From NCBI GenBank assembly GCA_964348795.1, contig CAYGDY010000010.1, forward strand, positions 18,052 to 82,051: DNA of 64,000 nt, written 5' to 3'. The notes beneath the pieces are model-generated. The model searched no databases. It saw nothing but the letters and a program-made list of their open reading frames with translations, and was not told where the DNA came from. Positions within the stretch are counted from its first letter, which is position 1, and every line of letters begins with the position of its first letter. The stretch is from JADLAT01 sp964348795. GTDB lineage: Bacteria > Pseudomonadota > Alphaproteobacteria > Micavibrionales > Micavibrionaceae. Of this stretch, positions 15,656-24,737 are shown one piece after another. The position numbers and the translations under genes were made by a program.

Positions 15656-16993
15656 ATGAAACGCTCCCCTGCCACACTCTGTACCCGTACGCTGTTCTCT
15701 TCCCTTGCGCTCTTGGCGCTAGGCACCCTGACCGCCTGTGACATATTTGACTCTGAAAATGCGGCGCCTTTAAAAGGCAACCGGATTTCCGTACTGGAAT
15801 TGCAAAAATCTCTGGAACCAGATGATGTGGTCCTTGAAAAGGCCGGTCTTGTGACTCCCACGGCTTGGAAAAACGATTTCTGGCCCCAAGCTGGCGGGTA
15901 TCCGAATCATGCCATGCAAAATCTTTTCCTCCATGACAAAGGGCTCAAACAAATCTGGAAAACTGATATCGGACAGGGCGCGACCAGTGAACTGCCCCTC
16001 GTGGCACAGCCCGTTGTGGCGGACGGCCTGATTTTCACCATCGACACAGACAACATTCTGAAGGCCTTTGAGACCCAGACGGGAAAACAAGTCTGGAAAA
16101 CCGATATCAGCGCCGTGGAAGAAGATGATCCTGTCATCACCGGCGGTGTTGTTTTCAGTGGCGGGCGGCTGTATGCTACCAATGGTTATAACGAAATGCT
16201 GGCCATTGACCCCAAAACCGGCGTGATCGTCTGGAGAAAAATCCTGCCCGCCGCCTCCCGCGCCGCGCCGACTGTTCTGGAACAAAAAGTCTTTATCACG
16301 ACTTTGGATGGTCGTCTTCTGACCCTTTCAGCCAAGGATGGAAGCCTGCTTTGGGATTACACCGGCATCAGCGAAACCGCCGCACTGGTCGGGGGGGCCA
16401 GCCCTGCGGCCAATAACGACATTGTTGTGCCTGTTTTTTCCTCAGGAGAACTTTCCGCCCTGCGTATTGAAAACGGCTCCGTTGCGTGGAGCGACAATCT
16501 CTCCAATGTCAAAGGTCTTGGCGGGCTGGCGGAAATTTCCGATATCAAGGCCCTGCCTGTTATTGATAACGGTATCGTCTTTGCCATCAGCTTCAGTGGC
16601 AGACTCGCGGCCATTGACGAGAGAACAGGCACCCGCATCTGGCAACGGGAAATCAGTGGCTCGCAGACCCCGTGGGTGGCGGGCAACCATGTCTTTTTGC
16701 TGTCCACCCATAACCAGTTGGTAGCTTTGGGGCGCGAGACCGGTGTGATCCGCTGGGTCAAGGACCTGCCCCGCTTTGACGAGGATGAACCCCTCTTTTT
16801 CACAGGGCCTCTTTTGGCCGGCGGTCGTTTAATTGTGGCCGGTACAGGGGGACGAATCATCGAGGTTTCACCCCAGACAGGCCAGATCATGGCACAATGG
16901 GACGCTGGGGGGGATATCAAACTCTCCCCCGTTATCGCAGGGGGACGGCTTTATATCCTCGATGATGACGGCACGTTAACCGCTTATCAGTAA
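15656..16993 (+). CDS. bamB: Outer-membrane assembly lipoprotein BamB
   Basis: A subunit of the BAM complex that inserts beta-barrel proteins into the outer membrane. A type II signal peptide ends in LTAC with lipidated Cys28. About seven PQQ-like blades of an eight-bladed propeller follow, with repeats such as GKQVWKTDIS, GVIVWRKILP, GSLLWDYTG and GTRIWQREISG. 445 residues is slightly longer than the E. coli protein. It sits between the yfgM-like gene and der, an arrangement kept across proteobacteria. Confidence 0.93.
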   Translation: MKRSPATLCTRTLFSSLALLALGTLTACDIFDSENAAPLKGNRISVLELQKSLEPDDVVLEKAGLVTPTAWKNDFWPQAGGYPNHAMQNLFLHDKGLKQIWKTDIGQGATSELPLVAQPVVADGLIFTIDTDNILKAFETQTGKQVWKTDISAVEEDDPVITGGVVFSGGRLYATNGYNEMLAIDPKTGVIVWRKILPAASRAAPTVLEQKVFITTLDGRLLTLSAKDGSLLWDYTGISETAALVGGASPAANNDIVVPVFSSGELSALRIENGSVAWSDNLSNVKGLGGLAEISDIKALPVIDNGIVFAISFSGRLAAIDERTGTRIWQREISGSQTPWVAGNHVFLLSTHNQLVALGRETGVIRWVKDLPRFDEDEPLFFTGPLLAGGRLIVAGTGGRIIEVSPQTGQIMAQWDAGGDIKLSPVIAGGRLYILDDDGTLTAYQ

Positions 16994-17011
16994 CACGTCC
17001 GAGGGATTTTT

Positions 17012-18424
17012 ATGTTTACACTTGCGCTGATCGGCAGACCCAATGTCGGCAAATCCACCCTTTTTAATCGTCTGGCCGGTAAAAAGCTGGCGATTGTGGA
17101 TGATACACCAGGGGTCACACGGGACTGGCGCGAAGCCGAAGCCTTTTTGTTTGACCGGCATTTTCGGGTTCTGGATACGGCAGGGCTGGAAGAGTCTTTC
17201 GATGATTCCATTCAGGGCCGGATGCGGGAACAAACCGAACACGCCCTGAAAAAAGCCGATGCCGTGCTGTTTATCGTCGATGGACGGGCGGGCATTACCC
17301 CGATGGACGCCCATTTTGCCCAGTGGCTCCGCAAACAAAAAAAGCCCGTGACTCTCGCCGTTAATAAATGCGAGAACGAAAAAGTGGTGCAAAATACACT
17401 GGCAGAAGCCTACGCACTGGGGCTGGGAGAGCCCCTTTCGATTTCCGCAGAACACGGGCTGGGGATGGAGGATCTATATCATATTTTTGCACCTTATTTT
17501 CCCGATGAATCTCTCGGCCCCGCACAGGGGGTGCCGGACGATCCGGATCTTGAAACGCTCGATGCCATCGAAGGGCTGGAAGATTTTGAATTTCTGGAAG
17601 AAGAACCGCCAGAAGAAGAAAAAGCCATAAAAATAGCCATTGTCGGCAGGCCCAATGTTGGTAAATCCACCCTGCTGAACAGTATCGTGCAGGAACACCG
17701 CGTCATGACGGGGCCGGAAGCCGGTATTACACGGGATGCCATTGCCGTGGACTGGACGTACGAAGGACAAAAATTCCGGCTGGTTGATACCGCCGGCATG
17801 CGCCGGAAATCCAGAATACAAGATACCATCGAAAAAATGAGTGTCGAGGACTCCTTGCGCGCTATTCGTCTCGCGCAGGTGGTCGTCCTTGTGATTGATG
17901 CCAATATCCCGCTTGAAAAACAGGATCTACAGATTGCAGAACATATTATCAACGAAGGACGGGCGCTGGTCATCGCTGTGAATAAATGGGATACGATCGC
18001 GGACAAGGCGGATTTTCTCGAAGAACTGGAATATAAATTTTCAATCTCCCTAGCCCAGATCAAGGACATTCCCTTCCAGACAATTTCGGCCCTCAACGGG
18101 AAAAATATCAACAGACTCCTGGAGCGGATCCTGTTGACCTATGCCAACTGGAACAAGCGGATCAAAACAGCCGGACTCAATCGCTGGCTGGCAAAAATGG
18201 AAAGCCAGAATCCCGCGCCACTGGTCAATGGCAAGCAAAACCGTTTGAAATACATGACACAGATCAAAACGCGCCCGCCCACCTTTGCCCTTTGGGTGTC
18301 CAAACCCGACAAATTGCCCGAAGCCCATAAACGGTTTATTGTAAATGGCCTGCGGCGGGATTATGATATTCTCGGGGTGCCCATCCGGCTTTTTGTGCGG
18401 AAAAGCAATAATCCTTTTGTGTAA
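17012..18424 (+). CDS. der: Ribosome-biogenesis GTPase Der (EngA)
   Basis: A tandem GTPase needed for 50S assembly. Domain 1 has GRPNVGKST (8-16), DTAG and a G4 motif NKCE in place of NKxD. Domain 2 has a second GRPNVGKST (~213), DTAG and NKWD. An acidic linker rich in Glu joins the two, and a C-terminal KH-like domain (~360-465) carries the typical RPPTFALWVSKPD and RRDYDILGVPIRLFVRKSNNPF. 470 residues is typical. NKxE in domain 1 is not unusual for this family. Confidence 0.97.
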   Translation: MFTLALIGRPNVGKSTLFNRLAGKKLAIVDDTPGVTRDWREAEAFLFDRHFRVLDTAGLEESFDDSIQGRMREQTEHALKKADAVLFIVDGRAGITPMDAHFAQWLRKQKKPVTLAVNKCENEKVVQNTLAEAYALGLGEPLSISAEHGLGMEDLYHIFAPYFPDESLGPAQGVPDDPDLETLDAIEGLEDFEFLEEEPPEEEKAIKIAIVGRPNVGKSTLLNSIVQEHRVMTGPEAGITRDAIAVDWTYEGQKFRLVDTAGMRRKSRIQDTIEKMSVEDSLRAIRLAQVVVLVIDANIPLEKQDLQIAEHIINEGRALVIAVNKWDTIADKADFLEELEYKFSISLAQIKDIPFQTISALNGKNINRLLERILLTYANWNKRIKTAGLNRWLAKMESQNPAPLVNGKQNRLKYMTQIKTRPPTFALWVSKPDKLPEAHKRFIVNGLRRDYDILGVPIRLFVRKSNNPFV

Positions 18425-18448
18425 TGTATATGGACCGTTGAGTTGTTT

Positions 18449-19303
18449 ATGATAACCAGTCTGGATGAAGTGATATCGGCCTTAACACTCTGGGGCATCC
18501 GGCTGATTCTGGCGTGCCTGATCATGGTCGCCAGCTGGATGCTGGGGAATTGGGTCCGCCGTTCGATCCAGAAAATCGGAAAACTGGATAATACCTTGAA
18601 GTCTTTTCTGGGCGGATTTTTGCGTTATGCCTTGCTCGGGATTGCCTTCATCACTGTTTTGGGACAATTTGGCGTGCAGACCACCAGCCTGTTGGCTGTT
18701 TTGGGGGCGGCAGGTCTTGCGATCGGCCTGGCGCTTCAGGGCACGCTCAGCAATGTCGCGGCCGGTGTGATGCTGTTGATTTTACGGCCCTTTAACGTCG
18801 GGGATTATATCGAGACCAAAAACATCAAAGGCACGGTCAGGGAATTGGGCCTGTTCGGAACGGAACTGGCCACAGCCGACAATATCTACATCTTTGCGCC
18901 CAATTCACAAATCTGGAATGCAGAAATTTTCAATTTCAGCCGCAACACGCACCGTCGACTGGATCTGGTTTTTCCCGTCAGTTATAGCGATGATTTGAAC
19001 AAGGCCATGGCCCTTGTAAGAAAAACGGTGCTGGCAGACACGCGGCTCGTTAAAACCAACAAGGAAAAGGACCCCGTCTTCTTCATTGGGGCTCTGGGGG
19101 AGGGGTCCGTGCCTTTGACGGCGCGCCTCTGGGTGAAAACCACAGAATACTGGCAAGTCCGGTGGGACCTGACGAAGGCCATCAAGGAGGCTTTTGAAGC
19201 CCATGATTTTTCCTTCCCCGCAACACCGCGCGCCGTTGAATTGCCCGTCACGGGCATGGAATCTCTGGAGAAAAATCCAAAACGCGCCAAGGTCTCTTCT
19301 TAG
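18449..19303 (+). CDS. mscS: Small-conductance mechanosensitive channel, MscS family
   Basis: An inner-membrane channel that releases solutes on osmotic downshock. Three helices lie at ~15-35, ~57-78 and ~82-108; the pore helix is Ala/Gly-rich (LGAAGLAIGLALQGTLSNVAAGVMLLILRPF). The beta domain (VGDYIE...GTVRELGLFGTEL, then FAPNSQIWNAEIFNFS) and the C-terminal alpha/beta domain follow. I chose the ATG at 18449 with GAG 7 nt upstream; a TTG six bases earlier is possible. 284 residues matches E. coli MscS. A candidate terminator overlaps its 3' flank and the end of purF. Confidence 0.95.
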   Translation: MITSLDEVISALTLWGIRLILACLIMVASWMLGNWVRRSIQKIGKLDNTLKSFLGGFLRYALLGIAFITVLGQFGVQTTSLLAVLGAAGLAIGLALQGTLSNVAAGVMLLILRPFNVGDYIETKNIKGTVRELGLFGTELATADNIYIFAPNSQIWNAEIFNFSRNTHRRLDLVFPVSYSDDLNKAMALVRKTVLADTRLVKTNKEKDPVFFIGALGEGSVPLTARLWVKTTEYWQVRWDLTKAIKEAFEAHDFSFPATPRAVELPVTGMESLEKNPKRAKVSS

Positions 19304-19307
19304 GGGC

Positions 19308-19336
19308 GGCGCGTGCTGTCACGCCACAGTTTTTTT
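19308..19336 (+). terminator. Candidate terminator of the mscS transcript inside the purF 3' end
   Basis: GGC plus GTG (with a 2-nt bulge) pairs with CACGCC around CTGT, followed by ACAG and seven T. The T-run lies within the last codons of convergent purF. Confidence 0.45.
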
Positions 19337-20749
19337 GGACAGACATTCATTTTCAAAATCCACCAGTTCCACAGGGTATTCGCCTGTAAAACACGCATCG
19401 CAATATTGCGGGGCAGAAGCATTCCGGCGCGTTTCACCCACAGCGCGGTACAGCCCATCTGTCGAGATATACGCCAGAGAATCGGCCTTGATATAGGCAC
19501 AAATTTCTTCAATGGATTTTTGGGACGCCAGTAATTCTTCAGAGCTTGGCGTATCAATTCCGTAAAAACAACTGTGCTTGGTCGGTGGGGAAGAAATCCG
19601 CATATGCACCTCCTTGGCCCCCGCAGAACGCATCATTTCCACAATTTTCCGCGATGTTGTCCCGCGCACGATAGAATCATCCACGAGCACAACGCTTTTG
19701 CCTTCAATGAAGGATCTATTGGCATTGTGTTTCAACCGGACACCCAGATGCCGGATTTTATCCGTAGGCTCGATAAAAGTCCGGCCAACATAATGATTGC
19801 GGATAATCCCGAGCTCAAAGGGAATGCCGCTGGCTTCCGCAAAACCAATCGCAGACGGCACGCCGCTATCAGGCACCGGCACAACAAGGTCGCCTTGCGG
19901 AACGGGGGCTTCCCGCGCCAGTTCCGCGCCAATGTTCTTGCGCATCTGATAGACGCTGTTGCCCTCCATAAAACTGTCGGGACGCGCAAAATAAATATAC
20001 TCGAAAATACAAAACCGCTTGGGTTTTTGTGCAAAAGGAAAGCGGGATTCCAGACCGTGCTCCCCAATGATAACAAGCTCTCCGGCCTTGATGTCCCGCA
20101 CATATTCCGCCCCGATAATATCCAGCGCACAGGTTTCCGAAGCCAGAATATAGGCAGAACCCAACTGTCCCAAGACAAGCGGGCGAATCCCGAAAGGATC
20201 CCGCACGCCAATGATCTGGTTTTCCGTACAGGCCACCAGAGAATAGGCCCCCTTGATCTGCGTCAGCGCATCCACCAGCCGCTCGATCACCGTTTTTTTG
20301 CGCGAGACGGCGACAAGATGCACAATGGATTCGGTATCACTGCTTGACTGAAAAATAGAGCCCCGTTTTACAAGCTCCTTGCGCAGAAGATGCGCGTTCG
20401 TGAGGTTCCCGTTATGGGCCACCGAAAACCCGCCAAAATCCATATCGGCATACATGGGCTGGACATTCCGCAAGGCGGGTTCTCCGCTTGTGGAATACCG
20501 GTTATGCCCGATCGCCGCAGAGCCTTTCAATTTTTCAATGACGCTGTGATTTCCAAAGGTTGCATCCACAAGACCCAAAGCCTTGTGCGTATAATAATGC
20601 GCGCCGTCATACGACACAATTCCGCAGGCTTCCTGCCCGCGATGCTGGAGGGCATGAAGTCCCAATGCCGTTAATGCGGCGGCCTCTTCGTGGCCGAAAA
20701 GACCAAAGACCCCGCATTCCTCGTGAAATTTATCCTCGTCACAAAACAT
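19319..20749 (-). CDS. purF: Amidophosphoribosyltransferase PurF
   Basis: It commits PRPP to purine synthesis: glutamine plus PRPP gives 5-phosphoribosylamine. Residues 1-11 look like a propeptide, so the N-terminal nucleophile of the mature protein is Cys12 (EECGVFGLFG). The glutaminase domain runs to ~230. The PRTase domain carries the PRPP loop VVLVDDSIVRGTT. I chose the ATG at 20749; a GTG at 20764 is possible. It lies downstream of cvpA, as in many proteobacteria. Its length of 476 is normal. Confidence 0.97.
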   Translation of the reverse strand: MFCDEDKFHEECGVFGLFGHEEAAALTALGLHALQHRGQEACGIVSYDGAHYYTHKALGLVDATFGNHSVIEKLKGSAAIGHNRYSTSGEPALRNVQPMYADMDFGGFSVAHNGNLTNAHLLRKELVKRGSIFQSSSDTESIVHLVAVSRKKTVIERLVDALTQIKGAYSLVACTENQIIGVRDPFGIRPLVLGQLGSAYILASETCALDIIGAEYVRDIKAGELVIIGEHGLESRFPFAQKPKRFCIFEYIYFARPDSFMEGNSVYQMRKNIGAELAREAPVPQGDLVVPVPDSGVPSAIGFAEASGIPFELGIIRNHYVGRTFIEPTDKIRHLGVRLKHNANRSFIEGKSVVLVDDSIVRGTTSRKIVEMMRSAGAKEVHMRISSPPTKHSCFYGIDTPSSEELLASQKSIEEICAYIKADSLAYISTDGLYRAVGETRRNASAPQYCDACFTGEYPVELVDFENECLSKKTVA

Positions 20750-20785
20750 TTTACAGTCTAACACTCCCGTTGTCTTATTGCGAAA

Positions 20786-21556
20786 TTATTCATGAGGTGT
20801 CTGCTCCTTTTCCTGAAACAATCTATCCATATCCTGTCTGAAGTCCCTCGAATATCCGGAATTTTTTTCCTGATCCGCACCGGATGCGTTCTCCTTTTGG
20901 GATTCCTGAGAGGATTGTTGATCGGCAGGCTTCAAATTCTGGAGGTGTTGCTGGGTATCAGATAAACTCCTGACCGTTTCCAGACTGGATTGGGCCTGCT
21001 CCAGTGTCGCGGCCGGTACAAGCCCTGCGAGGGCTCCGGATGTTTTTTCAATGAAAAAGTGGGTTTTGCTCCCTGCAAACCAGGAGTCTTTGGAATCTTG
21101 ATCTACGAAAAAATGGACGGGCAGGTACAACACACCCAGCAACAAGACCCCGCGCACCACCCCGAAAATAAACCCGAGTGTCCGGTCCACGGCACCAAGG
21201 CCCAAATCCCGAACGCCTTGCGCCAGAACATGGCTCAAAATGGAAATCACAATCAAGACAATAATGAAAACAGCGCCATAAGACACCGCATCGGCCACAA
21301 CATCATACGGTAAAATTCCGAACAAGCGTTGTTCGGGCGTACCTGTTGTTTCCACAGTTTTGACAGCCTGTTCCGGTTGATTGACCACGCCAAACCACGT
21401 CCGCATCACAGGCTTTAAAAGAGGCCCCAGCGCATACGCCGCCGCAGAGCCCCCCGCAACGCCCGCGATCGTCAAAACCTCGCGGATCACGCCCCGCAAA
21501 AAAGCGATGAAAGCCGAAATCAAAACGATAAGGACCACAAGACTATCTACGATCAT
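20786..21556 (-). CDS. cvpA: CvpA family membrane protein
   Basis: Four predicted membrane helices in the first ~165 residues (VDSLVVLIVLISAFIAFLRGVIREVLTIAG is the family opening; VDRTLGFIFGVVRGVLLLG is the second landmark). A polar Gln/Ser/Asp-rich cytosolic tail of ~90 residues follows. CvpA is needed for colicin V production and for envelope stress resistance in some hosts; its molecular function is unclear. The radA-cvpA-purF order is common in alphaproteobacteria. The tail is longer than in E. coli CvpA (162 residues). Confidence 0.94.
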   Translation of the reverse strand: MIVDSLVVLIVLISAFIAFLRGVIREVLTIAGVAGGSAAAYALGPLLKPVMRTWFGVVNQPEQAVKTVETTGTPEQRLFGILPYDVVADAVSYGAVFIIVLIVISILSHVLAQGVRDLGLGAVDRTLGFIFGVVRGVLLLGVLYLPVHFFVDQDSKDSWFAGSKTHFFIEKTSGALAGLVPAATLEQAQSSLETVRSLSDTQQHLQNLKPADQQSSQESQKENASGADQEKNSGYSRDFRQDMDRLFQEKEQTPHE

Positions 21557-21642
21557 CGCCAGACCGACATTCCGATAAAGGGTTAAAGGGCACTGTAAAC
21601 CCCATTAGTGATAGGCACAATCCCTCTGAAAAGCAAGAGGTT

Positions 21643-23052
21643 CTAAAAGGCAACGGAACGCACGCCGCGCTTGACAAAAAACAAATCCGCCAAATCCTGA
21701 ATATGTTTCAATTCCTGTATTTTAAAAGGCTCCGGTAGAGCGGATTGTCCCTTTTTCTTGATGGAAGGGATAATGGCCTCTTTAAAACCGAGCTTGGAAG
21801 CTTCCTTGATCCGCAAGTCCGGCTGGGCAATCTGCCGGATTTCTCCTGCCAGACCGATTTCTCCGAAAAACACGGTTTCAGGTGGCAGGGGCACATTTTG
21901 CAAGGCACTGACAAGCGCGGCGGCCACGGCTAAATCCGCCGCAGGTTCGTTGACTCTGATACCACCCGCAATATTCAGGAAAATATCACATCCCGAAAGT
22001 TCCAGCCCCGCACGGGTCTCCAGCACCGCGACAATCATTGCCAGACGGTTTGGGTCCCAGCCAATCACAGAGCGGCGTGGCGAACCCAAAGATGAAGGCG
22101 CGACCAGCGCCTGCACCTCGACCAGCATGGGCCGTGTGCCTTCCAGGCCTGCCAGAACCGCGCTTCCCGCTACGGCTTCGTTTCTCTGGGACAAAAAGAG
22201 CGCGGACGGGTTCTCCACTTCGGTCAGCCCCAGACCTTCCATTTCAAACACCCCGATTTCATCGGTCGGACCAAAACGGTTTTTCACCCCGCGTAAAATC
22301 CGGAAATGATGGCTTTTATCCCCTTCAAAATACAATACGGTATCCACAATATGCTCCAGAACCCGTGGGCCGGCGATCTGGCCATCTTTTGTAACGTGAC
22401 CCACAAAAATTATGACCATATTGTTAGACTTGGCGTAGCGGATCATTTCCTGTGCCGATGTTCTGACCTGCGTGACCGTGCCCGGAGAGGAATCGATGTT
22501 ATCAATAAACATCGTCTGGATCGAATCCACAATCAAAAGCTGGACCGGATTTTCACCCTTGCTTTCAACAGAGGCCAGAATATCCCGTACGTTTGTCGCC
22601 GAAGCCAGTTCGACCGGCGCAGAGCCCAGACCCAGCCTTTGCGCCCGCATGCGAACCTGATCAACCGATTCCTCGCCGGAGACATAGGCACAGCGGATAT
22701 TTTTTTGCGAGAGCGCACACACCACCTGCAACAGCAATGTGGATTTTCCAATGCCAGGATCGCCCCCGATCAGGAGCGCTGATCCCGGGACAAGACCCCC
22801 GCCCGTCACACGGTCGAATTCGGAAATACCGGAACTATAGCGCGGATACGCCGACTGGGCCGTATCGGTCAGGGAAACAAACGCGATTTTTCGTCCCTTT
22901 TTGTGCCCCACCAGCCCCTTGGGGATGGATTCCCTCTGGCTCTGGTCTTCAATGATACTGTTCCACGCAGAACAGGAATCACATTTTCCGGCCCATCGTG
23001 ATGTGACTGCGCCACAGGATTGACAGACAAAGGATGCTTTTGATTTTGCCAT
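21643..23052 (-). CDS. radA: DNA repair protein RadA (Sms)
   Basis: A DnaB-like helicase that drives branch migration in recombinational repair. An N-terminal zinc finger uses Cys10, Cys13, Cys24 and Cys27. The RecA-like core has Walker A GGDPGIGKST, a LLIVDSIQTMF Walker B and the RadA-specific KNRFG motif. A C-terminal Lon-protease-like domain ends the protein. I chose the ATG at 23052 (MAKSKASFVCQSCG); the frame extends four codons further upstream. 469 residues is normal. Confidence 0.97.
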   Translation of the reverse strand: MAKSKASFVCQSCGAVTSRWAGKCDSCSAWNSIIEDQSQRESIPKGLVGHKKGRKIAFVSLTDTAQSAYPRYSSGISEFDRVTGGGLVPGSALLIGGDPGIGKSTLLLQVVCALSQKNIRCAYVSGEESVDQVRMRAQRLGLGSAPVELASATNVRDILASVESKGENPVQLLIVDSIQTMFIDNIDSSPGTVTQVRTSAQEMIRYAKSNNMVIIFVGHVTKDGQIAGPRVLEHIVDTVLYFEGDKSHHFRILRGVKNRFGPTDEIGVFEMEGLGLTEVENPSALFLSQRNEAVAGSAVLAGLEGTRPMLVEVQALVAPSSLGSPRRSVIGWDPNRLAMIVAVLETRAGLELSGCDIFLNIAGGIRVNEPAADLAVAAALVSALQNVPLPPETVFFGEIGLAGEIRQIAQPDLRIKEASKLGFKEAIIPSIKKKGQSALPEPFKIQELKHIQDLADLFFVKRGVRSVAF

Positions 23053-23095
23053 GATCCCTTGTAACAAATTTTATCCGAAACACCAAATGCTCAAT

Positions 23096-23125
23096 AAAAA
23101 ACCACCCGCTTACGGGGTGGTTTTT
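23096..23125 (-). terminator. Terminator downstream of rplI
   Basis: ACCACCC and GGGTGGT-type arms with A- and T-runs on both sides form a stem of about 11 bp (23096-23107 with 23115-23125). It is symmetrical and could act both ways, and it separates the rpsF-rpsR-rplI unit from radA. Confidence 0.85.
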
Positions 23126-23149
23126 AAAATACAGGATATGACAAGCCTG

Positions 23150-23902
23150 TTATTCGTCGTCTGAATCAACATCCGCCATCATAGCGTTCTGTTCAGGCTC
23201 TTCGGATTGCTTTGCCTTCGCTTTTTCAGCTTTTTTGGCTTTTTTTCCGGCATGGATCTTTTCTTTTTCCTGATCCTTCAGGGCCTGCGCATCGGCCTGC
23301 GTGCGCTTTTCCTTCTGGGCTTCCAAAGCAGAGTCTTCCAGAACATCCGCTAGGGCTTCATCTTCCGACACGGGCGCTTTGGCTTTTGGTCCTTGTTCCT
23401 GCCCTGCGATCAAGGCCTTTCCTGTTCTGGCCTGTGTTTCCGCTTCTTCTACGGAACGCGCAATATTGACCGTTACGCTCACTTTGACTTCCGGATGCAA
23501 AGTCACGTCCACAGGGAACAGGCCGATCAGCTTGTAGTTCTGGTTCAGCTGGACCATCGAACGATCAACCGCCTCGCCGGATTTCTTGGCCACTTCGACC
23601 GCAATATCCCGTGCCGCCACCGAACCAAACAACTGGCCCGCTTCAGACGCCTGACGCACCAAAACCACAGTCAAGCCCTTCAGCTTTCCAGCCAGTTTTT
23701 CCGCTCCGGCCTTGCGTTTGTCGTTTTCAGCCTGCAGGTGTTTTTTCTGGGCCTCGAAATAGGCCAGATTGGTTTTGCTGGCGCGCAAGGCTTTTTTCTG
23801 GGGCAACAAGTAGTTACGGGCATAGCCGGGACGCACGGAGACCACATCGCCCATGTTCCCGAGATTTTCAACCCGCTCGAGTAAAATAATTTGGGTAGAC
23901 AT
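23150..23902 (-). CDS. rplI: 50S ribosomal protein L9 with long charged C-terminal extension
   Basis: Residues 1-150 are a normal bL9: MSTQIILLERVENLGNMGDVVSVRPGYARNYLLP, the connecting helix, and the C-domain VDVTLHPEVKVSVTVNIARS. About 90 extra residues follow, rich in Glu, Lys, Ala and Gln (a KEKIHAGKKAKKAEKAKAKQ stretch) and closing in acidic DVDSDDE. Most bL9 proteins end near residue 150; alphaproteobacterial ones often carry ~40-50 more. The role of the tail is unknown. Third gene of rpsF-rpsR-rplI, 10 bp after rpsR. Confidence 0.96.
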   Translation of the reverse strand: MSTQIILLERVENLGNMGDVVSVRPGYARNYLLPQKKALRASKTNLAYFEAQKKHLQAENDKRKAGAEKLAGKLKGLTVVLVRQASEAGQLFGSVAARDIAVEVAKKSGEAVDRSMVQLNQNYKLIGLFPVDVTLHPEVKVSVTVNIARSVEEAETQARTGKALIAGQEQGPKAKAPVSEDEALADVLEDSALEAQKEKRTQADAQALKDQEKEKIHAGKKAKKAEKAKAKQSEEPEQNAMMADVDSDDE

Positions 23903-23912
23903 CTTTTATCTC

Positions 23913-24230
23913 CTAGTCTTTCTGGCTGTAATCTTTATCTTTTGTAAAACGGGGGGGACGAGGCGCACTGGTGTCCGGCTCCGTTCTGACATAGGGCATC
24001 AACGCCATAAAACGGGCGTTTTTGATGGCCTTGGCCAGCTCACGCTGTTTCTTTTGGGAAACGGCCGTGATCCGGCTTGGCATCATTTTGCCGCGCTCGG
24101 AAATGTACCGATTTAAGGTTCTGACATCTTTCCAGTCAATGGCTGGCGCCTTCTCACCCGTAAACGGACAGGATTTCTTGCGACGGAAAAAAGGGCGCTT
24201 GACGCTGGGGGCTTCATCTGGGGTGCTCAT
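23913..24230 (-). CDS. rpsR: 30S ribosomal protein S18
   Basis: A 105-residue bS18 with the family core CPFTGEKAPAIDWKDVRTLNRYISERGKMMPSRITAVSQKKQRELAKAIKNARFMALMPYV. N- and C-terminal extensions make it longer than the 75-residue E. coli protein. The ATG shares one base with the rpsF stop (TAATG), so translation is probably coupled. It forms a heterodimer with S6 in the 30S platform. Confidence 0.98.
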   Translation of the reverse strand: MSTPDEAPSVKRPFFRRKKSCPFTGEKAPAIDWKDVRTLNRYISERGKMMPSRITAVSQKKQRELAKAIKNARFMALMPYVRTEPDTSAPRPPRFTKDKDYSQKD

Positions 24231-24598
24231 TATGCGGCTTCCTTCTCTGATGTGTTGTGTTCAAAATCACGATCACGGCTCTTGTCCAAAATAGCAGATT
24301 GCGCCGTTGTCGGTGCTTCCAGCCGTGTTGTCAGACTGCGCAGGACATCTTGTTCGATCCCTAAAACGCGTCCAAGCTCAATGACCGCCGCACTGGGAGC
24401 CTCCATTTCGATCAGCGTATAATGGGCCTTACGGCTTTTTTTGATCTTATAGGCCAGCGTACGCAAACCCCATTGCTCGACTTTCAGAATTGTACCAGAC
24501 ATATCGGTAATGATTTTGGAAAATTTTTCCGTCAAATCCTTGACCTGGGATTCGGAAAGGTCTTGCCGTGACATAAACACGGTTTCATAGATAGGCAT
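24230..24598 (-). CDS. rpsF: 30S ribosomal protein S6
   Basis: A 122-residue bS6 beginning MPIYETVFMSRQDLSESQV, with the central AYKIKKSRKAHYTLIEMEAP stretch that contacts rRNA and S18. I chose the ATG at 24598, which has AGGAGA 9 nt upstream, although the frame is open further up. First gene of rpsF-rpsR-rplI. In many bacteria the S6:S18 pair represses this operon by binding its leader. Confidence 0.97.
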   Translation of the reverse strand: MPIYETVFMSRQDLSESQVKDLTEKFSKIITDMSGTILKVEQWGLRTLAYKIKKSRKAHYTLIEMEAPSAAVIELGRVLGIEQDVLRSLTTRLEAPTTAQSAILDKSRDRDFEHNTSEKEAA

Positions 24599-24628
24599 CG
24601 TTTCGTATCTCCTCTCGGGTGACTTCCG

Positions 24629-24651
24629 TTCCCTGTCTGGCAAACAGGGAA
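24629..24651 (-). promoter_or_regulatory. Stem-loop in the rpsF leader
   Basis: A perfect 8-bp stem TTCCCTGT/ACAGGGAA with a 7-nt loop, about 30 nt before the rpsF start. It may belong to an S6:S18-binding leader, but I cannot confirm the conserved bulge of that motif by eye. A second, looser stem (GCTGG...CCAGC) lies upstream of it. Confidence 0.45.
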
Positions 24652-24707
24652 AAGAAAAAGCTGGCCTCATTCTTCATAAGAAACCAGCGAGGTTATGAAT
24701 TGCGCGG

Positions 24708-24737
24708 ACTATAAACAGATATAGAAAGTAAAATCAA
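24708..24737 (-). promoter_or_regulatory. Promoter of rpsF-rpsR-rplI
   Basis: On the minus strand TTGATT (24737-24732), an 18-bp spacer and TATAGT (24713-24708, 5/6 to consensus). The -35 box overlaps the stop codon of the upstream 107-residue gene and half of a palindrome (24733-24750). Confidence 0.5.
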
